Below, one piece after another: positions 43,501 to 50,331 of a stretch of 55,055 nt of DNA. The position numbers were made by a program, and so were the translations under genes. Numbering within the stretch: the stretch's first letter is position 1; the number at the start of each line of letters is the position of its first letter. The DNA comes from Bacteroidales bacterium (lineage in GTDB: Bacteria; Bacteroidota; Bacteroidia; Bacteroidales; GCA-2748055). The notes below the pieces were generated by a model. That model did no database searches and had not been told where the DNA came from. It saw only the letters and a list, made by a program, of their open reading frames with translations. The stretch is taken from assembly GCA_029938715.1 (NCBI GenBank), contig JAOZUK010000013.1:1-55055 (forward strand), given 5' to 3'.

Positions 43501-43899
43501 TCAATCCAGGTGATAGACCTCCTCCATAGGGGCCCACCAGACACCAGTCCCTGCTGATTCCACGGGTTCCTGGCAGGGATCTGTAAGTTTCCACCAGGCC
43601 TGGGTGAGGGAATCCTCAGCCATCTTTTTCATGTCTTGTTCAAAGTCATCTCCGGTATATTCAAAGTAGCTAAAGAGATGCCCGTCACGATAATAGATGG
43701 AGTAATTTCTTATGTTGCATTGCTTTAGCTTTATATTTATTCCGGGCCAGGGATCGGCATGCAGCGCTTTATACTCATCCAGTTTTTCAGGCTTCACTCT
43801 GATGACCGAGCCATATCTGACGATTTCCTCCTTCTCCTGAAAACAGGACTGAAGGAGGATGATCATCATACCTATAATCCAATACCTTGGTTTCAACAT
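43501..43899 (-). CDS. rhaM: L-rhamnose mutarotase, exported lipoprotein
   Basis: A 132-residue RhaM-family protein that interconverts alpha and beta anomers of L-rhamnose. The mature part has YGSVIRVKPEKLDEYKALHADPWPG, with Tyr43 and His47 at the same four-residue spacing as the catalytic Y18 and H22 of E. coli RhaM, then NIRNYSIYYRDGHLFSYFEY and the WWKLTDP tail. A signal peptide with lipobox LLQSC (Cys19) precedes it, while known RhaM is cytoplasmic. It is thus expected to act outside the inner membrane, ahead of the symporter gene lying 18 bases upstream. The gene converges with the sulfatase gene, 14 bases apart. Confidence 0.85.
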   Translation of the reverse strand: MLKPRYWIIGMMIILLQSCFQEKEEIVRYGSVIRVKPEKLDEYKALHADPWPGINIKLKQCNIRNYSIYYRDGHLFSYFEYTGDDFEQDMKKMAEDSLTQAWWKLTDPCQEPVESAGTGVWWAPMEEVYHLD

Positions 43900-43917
43900 C
43901 TTGTTATATATTTTTTG

Positions 43918-45540
43918 TCAACCGAAATAGATATACAGCAGCACCATGATTATAAGGAGTACCAGAGCCCAGATCCTGGTGTCTTTGATGCTGCGGATCC
44001 TGGATCTGTATCCCTTGAGATGCTCCTTGGTGAAGATAAGATTTTCTATTTCAGCCAATGGCCTGGGTCTGGATGTCAGACTCAGCACATTGAATAAAAC
44101 AACACACATCACAAACAACCACCAGGCCTGCATCAGGAAGGGGATTCCCAGTCCATCCGTAATAAACTTTGCACCCGAAATGGGTTCAAAATCGAAACAA
44201 AATACAATGCTTCCTGCCAGGAGCCCGAATATCAGCGTTGACAGGGCCACCCTGTCATTCCCCTTTTTGGATAGGATCCCCATGACAAATACAGCTGCAA
44301 CTGGCGGGGAGAGCATGGACAGCACAACGGATATGGCATCGAAGATGCTTTCAAACCGGCCGATCCAGGGGGACCAGGAGATTGCCAATATAATGACAAC
44401 CAGGCTGGCGATTCGCCCGGCCCTCAACACATTCTTATCTGGTGTGTCTGGTCGTATTCTTTTGACAATATCGATAGAGACGAGTGTTCCCACACTGTTC
44501 AATGCTGCTGATATGGTACTCATCAGGGCAGCAAGCAGGGCAGCTGTCATCAATCCCACCAATCCTTTGGGCAGCACATTGGAGATCAGCACCATCAGTG
44601 TGTCATTGGGATCGGTAATGATATCCCGGAAAAGGACATAGGCCAGGATACCCGGGAATACCATGATAAATACGGGCAGGATCTTCAGAAATCCGGCAAA
44701 AATCGGTCCGTTCTGGGCATCTGATAGCCTTTTTGCCCCCAGCACCTTCTGTACGATGGTCTGATCGGCACACCAGTAATAGATCCCTAGTACAGGGTAA
44801 CCGAGCAGGATGGCATACCATGGAAGTATGGAATCTTTTCCAGACTGAAGCATGTCAAGTTGACCGGGTTTCAGGGCTGCTTTCAAATCAGCCATAGTAT
44901 GGATCCCCTGATCTGGAAGCATGGCGATGGCCAGCACAGTTAGCAGGGTGGCCCCGCCAATGAGTATGACGGACTGAAATGATTCAATCACTACGATGGC
45001 CCGCAATCCACCCAGGATGCTATAGAGGGTTGTAATGAAAGCGATCACCAGGATCGATACCATCACATCTACCCCAAAGATGACCTTCATCACCACAGCA
45101 CCGGCATAAAGACTGATCCCTATGTGGGAGAAAAGTGCTGTGATCACCACAATGAAGGCAAAGAAGGACCTGGAATTGGGGCCAAAGCGTTTCTCCAGGA
45201 ACTCAGGCAGGGTGGATATCCGGTTCTTAAAGTAGAAGGGAGCAAAAAACAGCGCGAGGATGATCAACAGAAAGGTGGCCATCCACTCAAAATTGCCCCA
45301 GACGATTCCATCCTTGAATCCATTGGCTGCCAGACCCACCATATGGATGGTGGAAATATTGGCTGCAAAAAGTGCCGCCCCGATCATCCCCCAGTTCAGG
45401 GACCGGCCAGCCAGAAAGAATCCCTCACTGCTGATACTCTTTCTCCTGGCCGATAGTATACCGATCAGAATAATGATCAGCAGGTAGGCCAGGATAATCC
45501 CTGCATCAATAATTGAAATATTTTCTCTAACGGGTCCCAT
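43918..45540 (-). CDS. Sodium:solute symporter (SGLT-like), probable rhamnose uptake
   Basis: A 540-residue inner-membrane protein with about fourteen transmembrane segments of the SSS family. Blocks: SEGFFLAGRSLNWGMIGAALFAANISTIHMVG, YSILGGLRAIVVIE, GYPVLGIYYWCADQTIVQKVLGAKRL and AALLAALMSTISAALNSVGTLVSIDIVKR. The YYWCADQ-VQKVLGAK segment is characteristic of the SGLT/sugar branch. Co-transcription with the rhamnose mutarotase suggests rhamnose or a related sugar taken up with sodium, but the substrate is inferred. Its first 14 bases overlap the end of the third URO-D-like gene, and the mutarotase follows 18 bases later. Confidence 0.85.
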   Translation of the reverse strand: MGPVRENISIIDAGIILAYLLIIILIGILSARRKSISSEGFFLAGRSLNWGMIGAALFAANISTIHMVGLAANGFKDGIVWGNFEWMATFLLIILALFFAPFYFKNRISTLPEFLEKRFGPNSRSFFAFIVVITALFSHIGISLYAGAVVMKVIFGVDVMVSILVIAFITTLYSILGGLRAIVVIESFQSVILIGGATLLTVLAIAMLPDQGIHTMADLKAALKPGQLDMLQSGKDSILPWYAILLGYPVLGIYYWCADQTIVQKVLGAKRLSDAQNGPIFAGFLKILPVFIMVFPGILAYVLFRDIITDPNDTLMVLISNVLPKGLVGLMTAALLAALMSTISAALNSVGTLVSIDIVKRIRPDTPDKNVLRAGRIASLVVIILAISWSPWIGRFESIFDAISVVLSMLSPPVAAVFVMGILSKKGNDRVALSTLIFGLLAGSIVFCFDFEPISGAKFITDGLGIPFLMQAWWLFVMCVVLFNVLSLTSRPRPLAEIENLIFTKEHLKGYRSRIRSIKDTRIWALVLLIIMVLLYIYFG

Positions 45541-46834
45541 TTTGCATCACCTCTTCCATGCAAATTTGCTGCCAGTCCCAGAGCCGGCGGGGATCATACC
45601 TAACGGTCGAAATATCTTTCATAATCATCTCAATGTGGCACCTTCTATCGGCTTGTTCCAGGAAATCCCTGATCTCATGCCTGGCACGGTTTGAATCAAA
45701 TTCCTTATCAGCAAAAATAGCAGGATTTGGTTTACGGCTGATCACATAATCGTCGCCCAGCCCTTCAATAGCCTTCCTGGTATCATTCCAGGGACTGCAA
45801 GAGACCTTTCTGAGGTTTGGGATCCTTTGCAGCAGGTGGCTTTTGTCTGCCATTGGTTCGCAGCATCCATAGTATGTAAGGCTCCACCGTTCCAACCATT
45901 TCAGGTCATGTTCTATGGCAAATTCCCAGTGCATTTCAGGAGAGACTTCAGAAAATATCTGGGCATTGGAACATCCCCACATATTGTGTGGTTTGATCCA
46001 TTCAGGATCAAAGGGTTTTCCCGGCATCTCCACAGTATGGCCATATCCCCCTGATCCGATCCGGGTGTTGTTGCAATCCAGGGAGAGCAGGTTCTGCTCC
46101 TCGAACTGGTCCAGTTCGACCATCCAGGCTTCAACCATTCTTTCGTAGAAGGCATGTACCATATCGGGACGCAGGATCAGGTCCATCATGGCTTCCTGGA
46201 TTCCCCACCAGCGGATCAGGAAATCCCATGGGGTGAACCAGATATGGGATTGGCCCTGCTTTTTTACCGGCAGCACAGGGCTGAATATATCATTCATCAG
46301 CTGGAACTTGATTTCTGTGGCTTCCCTGTTATGGGTAATGGTGGGGATCTTTAGCTTCTCCAGGTCATCCATATCCTGAATCTGGATATTGAAATGGCGG
46401 GAGACGATGTCGCTGGATTCATCAGTGATGGCCAGGTCCACATCCTCAATGATACCAAAATCAGTACTGTGAATGGAAAGAGGACAATCGAGCCAGGGAT
46501 TGATAATCATATCTCCGGGCATGTGTTTCCACTGGTAGATGGTCTTGCGCATAAGATCTTCCTGGGAGCGGGCCCACTCATTCTCACATCGAATGGTCAG
46601 TTCATCATTGTAATTTATTTCATGCCATGGAATCTCATCGATCCAGATCATGGGCCGTTCCGATTCAAGGTCATTAAGCTTTTGCCACAAACGTGCCTTC
46701 TCCTTGTGGATGGGTAGAGATGCAATGCGGGCCCACTCTTCCGCCAGTGCCCTTAAGACATCGATCTCCCTCTGTTCAAGTAAGATCTCTTCGGCTACCT
46801 CTGGTGCAGTCCTGTGGCTGGGGTCATGTAACAT
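45527..46834 (-). CDS. Uroporphyrinogen decarboxylase-superfamily protein, third of three
   Basis: A 435-residue cytoplasmic protein of the broad URO-D/cobalamin-independent MetE-like barrel group, more distant than the other two. It starts with an extra helical region (TAPEVAEEILLEQREIDVLRALAEEWARI) and has WIDEIPWHEINYNDEL, FTPWDFLIRWWGIQEAMMDLILRPDMVHAFYERM and, late, LTYYGCCEPMADKSHLLQRIPNLRKVSCSPWND, in which two cysteine positions could bind zinc as in methyltransferases. It is translationally coupled to the symporter, so it probably acts on the imported compound or its derivative. Methyl transfer from an O-methyl sugar is one possibility; the sequence does not settle this. Confidence 0.7.
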   Translation of the reverse strand: MLHDPSHRTAPEVAEEILLEQREIDVLRALAEEWARIASLPIHKEKARLWQKLNDLESERPMIWIDEIPWHEINYNDELTIRCENEWARSQEDLMRKTIYQWKHMPGDMIINPWLDCPLSIHSTDFGIIEDVDLAITDESSDIVSRHFNIQIQDMDDLEKLKIPTITHNREATEIKFQLMNDIFSPVLPVKKQGQSHIWFTPWDFLIRWWGIQEAMMDLILRPDMVHAFYERMVEAWMVELDQFEEQNLLSLDCNNTRIGSGGYGHTVEMPGKPFDPEWIKPHNMWGCSNAQIFSEVSPEMHWEFAIEHDLKWLERWSLTYYGCCEPMADKSHLLQRIPNLRKVSCSPWNDTRKAIEGLGDDYVISRKPNPAIFADKEFDSNRARHEIRDFLEQADRRCHIEMIMKDISTVRYDPRRLWDWQQICMEEVMQNGTR

Positions 46835-46895
46835 GGGAGTACCGGGTTTTACGTGATCAGAAGTTGGATTGTTATTTATGAGTTTATGTACAGAT

Positions 46896-49598
46896 TTATT
46901 TGTCGGGAACCTCCATCAGGATCTCCTGGTATATATCGGGCCTTCGCTGTTGGGCATTTCTGTTATGAGCGCGTGCATCACGTAACCGTTTTAGGTTAAG
47001 AGTGGCTGTAATGTATTGTTCCCCACTCTCGATACAAGATACTTTAATATTTCCAGGCCACTCTGCAATCATGGTCCCGCTTCCATAGGCCTGGTTGGTA
47101 CAGATCATTGAAACAGTGTTGTGCCACATGGCTGTTTTAACAATGTGATCTTCCACCGATCCAAATCGGCTGTTGGGCCATACCAGAATTTCGGCGCCTT
47201 TTAGCGAGAGGATCCGGAAGGGTTCCGGGAACCAGCCGTCGTAGCAGGTAAGGATTCCGATTTTTGCAAAGTCCAGTTCGAATACAGGAAATTCCTCTCC
47301 TCTTTTCATAATCCATTCCGGATCGTTCTCCAGGAACCACTGTTCATCCTTTCCTGCAGGAGGTTCACTGAAAGCAGGTTGTCCTTCATATTTGTCTACC
47401 GCCGCATGGGTTTTATAGTATTTACCTTCAATTTCACCATTCCGACCGAAAAGGAGAATGGCATTGGCAAAACTTCCATCCTCAAATAGCTCCCAGCTGC
47501 CTATAATCACATAGATGTTATTTCGGGAAGCAGCTTCTGCAATGGCTTCTGTCTCCTTTCCGGGAACCTGGATCCTGCCCAGAATATACTCCGGGAAGAC
47601 CACCAGTTGAGCGCTGTCATTTGCTGCCCGTTCGATGTATGGAATTACTTTCCCTACCAGGTCAATCTCCAGGCCGGGGGTTACGGTTTTATCATATCCC
47701 GTTAACTGAACCGCTGCTACTTTTACAAGGTCGGTCCGCTTCATGTGAAGCCAGGTGGAAATGTGGGTCTCGTTCCAGTTGTTTACCGAGGCGTAATCCA
47801 CCATGGATATGTTTCCTTCGGTGGTAGGAACCTTGAATTGCATCCTGGTTCCAGGCAGTTCAGGTGTTTCAGGTGTGATTTCTACATATCCCTCACTGGA
47901 AATTATTGAAACAGGGTTGTTATAATCCGGATCTATATTCTCATCTCTTGAGAGTACAACAGGACCCCTTACCAGTGCTTTAAAATAATCTCCCTTCCGA
48001 TTGCTTCCATGTGGAGCGTCCAATACACGACATCTCATATCCAGCTCAAGTTCGATCCTGTCGCCCCCGGACCATTTTCTTGTGATCTCCGCATAGGTGC
48101 CAGGTGTGACTTCCATGGGCTGACCATTCACTTTAAGCAGGGTAGAGGTGCTCCATTCCGGTATTCGCAGCCTCAGTGTATATTTTTCTTTTACCGACGA
48201 CTCCAGCTCTATTTTCACCTTCCCACTTATGGGAAAATCTGTATCGATGATCAGTTTAGCAGGATTTCCTCCTGGGCTTGAAAGATTCACTATAGAGGCA
48301 TTATAGAGGTTAATGACCGGTCCTTCCCCGGAAGACATAACAGCCACATAGGGTAGATAGGCCAATCCCATGGGGCCATTGAGGTTGCAACAGGTCACAT
48401 GAACACTATTGATGATTCCTCCCCAGCCTGTGGTAATTGTTTTCGATCCATTCAAACGGTTCACATAGCTAAATCCGTCACCTCCTGGTTTCATGGCACC
48501 TGTTAATCCGTTATAGGCATATTTTTCGATCATATCCATGGCTGAAGGTTCTCCCGTCAACCTCAGAATCTGGCTACAGAGTTTCAACCAGGTAACTCCC
48601 ACACAGGTTTCCATCATCCTGTTCATATCCGGATTGGTCTGCTCCAGGGCAGTATTTCCCCAGCCTTCACCCATAACGGCTGGATGATGAATATCCCCTC
48701 CGGCATTACCGATGATGGTAATTTCCTTTTCGATAATTTTATGATATAGGTTCATAAAAGCCTGCTTCCAGTGTTCATTGCCAGTGGCACGGTAGTATTC
48801 CACCAATCCCTCAAACAATGACATCATTTCATAGGCCTTTGGATAGACGCCTCCAATATCCATCGGATCTACATTATTAAAAGCATCTTCGATGACATTG
48901 TGCCCCAGAGCCCCGCCCTCATCTTCAACAATATACCTGGCAAAATCGAGGTAAGATGGTTCTCCGGTCAGCCAATACAAGCGCATCATGGGTTCAAGCA
49001 AGGTGCTCGATTCGATGTGATTTGGACTCCATCCCTGGTCAACTATCCTGGTTTTGGGTGGAGGTCCAATCTGCTCTATGATGCAATTGGCCTGGTTCAC
49101 CATGGCTTCCAGTACTGCTGGATCCTGTTCCACATGGGTATAATAGCCGTGAAGCCCCAGCAACACATATTTTCTTTCCCAAAGATCTCCACCAGGTCCA
49201 TCGGGTTGATCAGGTATTTCTGAACAGCTGATGCTGCCATTCTCCCTGACTGTTGTTAACAGATCTTTTACCGTTGATTGAAGGATCATTTTTAATTCCT
49301 GGTCCTGCGAATAACGGAAGAACATACTCCCCGAACGAACAGCCTTGCCCCACATTTCACCCTGGGCAAAGAAGTTTCGGCCGCTGCGGAAGAGCTGGAC
49401 CAGGCTGTCATAGGGAACTACACCCTTGTTCCAGTGCTCCATGGAGCGCTCTATATCCTCCTCAAAAAAACCGTTGAATTGGATGGAATGTGCAGGTAAG
49501 GGAGTAAAACGATCGTTAACTGTCGAACTATTGGTACATGTACATGTGAGTATTGTCAAACCTGTCAGCAGGAGTGTTGGAAATACCTTGTTTCTCAT
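46896..49598 (-). CDS. GH127-like beta-L-arabinofuranosidase fused to a carbon-nitrogen hydrolase, lipoprotein
   Basis: A 900-residue exported two-enzyme protein (lipobox ILTCTC). Residues of about 40-615 form a GH127/DUF1680 barrel plus sandwich, with Glu330/Cys332 in METCVGV and Cys403/Cys404 in HVTCCNLNG; these match the zinc and nucleophile set E338, C340, C417, C418 of HypBA1. Residues from 625 to about 895 are a full nitrilase-superfamily domain with the Glu670-Lys729-Cys785 triad (VVFPEYILG, KYYKTHAA, ILTCYDGWFPEPF). Both active sites look intact. GH127 removes beta-L-arabinofuranose; the nitrilase part would hydrolyse an amide or nitrile. One continuous frame without a linker stop argues for a real fusion. 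Confidence 0.85.
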   Translation of the reverse strand: MRNKVFPTLLLTGLTILTCTCTNSSTVNDRFTPLPAHSIQFNGFFEEDIERSMEHWNKGVVPYDSLVQLFRSGRNFFAQGEMWGKAVRSGSMFFRYSQDQELKMILQSTVKDLLTTVRENGSISCSEIPDQPDGPGGDLWERKYVLLGLHGYYTHVEQDPAVLEAMVNQANCIIEQIGPPPKTRIVDQGWSPNHIESSTLLEPMMRLYWLTGEPSYLDFARYIVEDEGGALGHNVIEDAFNNVDPMDIGGVYPKAYEMMSLFEGLVEYYRATGNEHWKQAFMNLYHKIIEKEITIIGNAGGDIHHPAVMGEGWGNTALEQTNPDMNRMMETCVGVTWLKLCSQILRLTGEPSAMDMIEKYAYNGLTGAMKPGGDGFSYVNRLNGSKTITTGWGGIINSVHVTCCNLNGPMGLAYLPYVAVMSSGEGPVINLYNASIVNLSSPGGNPAKLIIDTDFPISGKVKIELESSVKEKYTLRLRIPEWSTSTLLKVNGQPMEVTPGTYAEITRKWSGGDRIELELDMRCRVLDAPHGSNRKGDYFKALVRGPVVLSRDENIDPDYNNPVSIISSEGYVEITPETPELPGTRMQFKVPTTEGNISMVDYASVNNWNETHISTWLHMKRTDLVKVAAVQLTGYDKTVTPGLEIDLVGKVIPYIERAANDSAQLVVFPEYILGRIQVPGKETEAIAEAASRNNIYVIIGSWELFEDGSFANAILLFGRNGEIEGKYYKTHAAVDKYEGQPAFSEPPAGKDEQWFLENDPEWIMKRGEEFPVFELDFAKIGILTCYDGWFPEPFRILSLKGAEILVWPNSRFGSVEDHIVKTAMWHNTVSMICTNQAYGSGTMIAEWPGNIKVSCIESGEQYITATLNLKRLRDARAHNRNAQQRRPDIYQEILMEVPDK

Positions 49599-49605
49599 AG
49601 TATAA

Positions 49606-50205
49606 TCACTTCGTTTTTATTAAATCAATAATTGCAGCGCCACCCGGTTCCAGGTACCATTCCATAAGTGAATTTACATTCCCCGCAGGATTTGCAGCAA
49701 TGGATGTAAACAGCTTATCAGTTTTCCAACCGGGCGAAAGAGAAAGGGAAAAAGAGGCAGCTTCTTCACAGCTGGCATTGGGTTCGTCTCTGACCACATA
49801 GCCAGCAAAAGCAGGATGTCCTTTATAGCTCTCCACCACCTGATGAATGACTGCAGTGTCTACCGCGATATCGGGCTTTAGCGCAAATGGTAAAATCCTT
49901 AAATCGATGGGTACAATACTGAAACCGGTCTTCTCGGCAAGGTCCATAGCCTTAAGGTTCTGCTCCTCATTGAAAGTCCCATTCCCCGGAACCAGGTATT
50001 CAATACCTGCTTCTTCGATCTCCTGATATCTTTCCAGGGTGACCTCTTCCAAAGGTGGACCTGAATAGGCCATAATGATGAACTCATTCAACAGGCCGGC
50101 CTTGTTCTGTTTGCTATCTATTGGAGCTTTGTTATTACCGTTACTGCATCCCAAAAGGAAGGAGATCAGAAAACCAACAGCAATATGATTTATCAGGTTT
50201 TTCAT
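49606..50205 (-). CDS. Truncated glycosidase-like lipoprotein, probably decayed
   Basis: A 199-residue lipoprotein (lipobox FLLGC). It begins as the front half of a TIM barrel: NEFIIMAYSGPPLEEVTLERYQEIEEAGIEYLVPG, HPAFAGYVVRDEPN. After about 170 residues the barrel breaks off and the protein ends MEWYLEPGGAAIIDLIKTK, which reads like the last strand of a C-terminal beta domain. Related barrels with this start generally continue for hundreds of residues, so an in-frame internal deletion joining front and tail is likely. It lies seven bases before the GH127-nitrilase gene and after an orphan signal peptide. Retained activity is doubtful. I cannot name the family. Confidence 0.6.
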   Translation of the reverse strand: MKNLINHIAVGFLISFLLGCSNGNNKAPIDSKQNKAGLLNEFIIMAYSGPPLEEVTLERYQEIEEAGIEYLVPGNGTFNEEQNLKAMDLAEKTGFSIVPIDLRILPFALKPDIAVDTAVIHQVVESYKGHPAFAGYVVRDEPNASCEEAASFSLSLSPGWKTDKLFTSIAANPAGNVNSLMEWYLEPGGAAIIDLIKTK

Positions 50206-50233
50206 TCAAATGGATTTTACTTGCTCCTGTACA

Positions 50234-50314
50234 TTAGTTGATTTTCTCACTCTCCTGGCTAAAATTCGTTAGACTAAAAGCAAGAAGTAAACCAAGGGAG
50301 AAAAGGCTTTTCAT
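50234..50314 (-). pseudogene. Orphan signal peptide, 26 codons
   Basis: A complete start-to-stop frame encoding MKSLFSLGLLLAFSLTNFSQ followed by ESEKIN and TAA. The first twenty residues are a textbook Sec signal with a cleavage site after FSQ, but there is almost no mature protein. It sits in the gap between the 762-residue exported protein and the truncated lipoprotein. It is best read as the 5' end of a secreted-protein gene whose body was deleted; a real microprotein or leader peptide is the less likely alternative. Confidence 0.55.
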
Positions 50315-50331
50315 GTTATGTGTTTTTTAAC

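Noticed and set aside
43946-44641. 231-codon plus-strand frame
   Set aside because: It lies antisense within the sodium:solute symporter gene, has no domain signature and mirrors its codon pattern.
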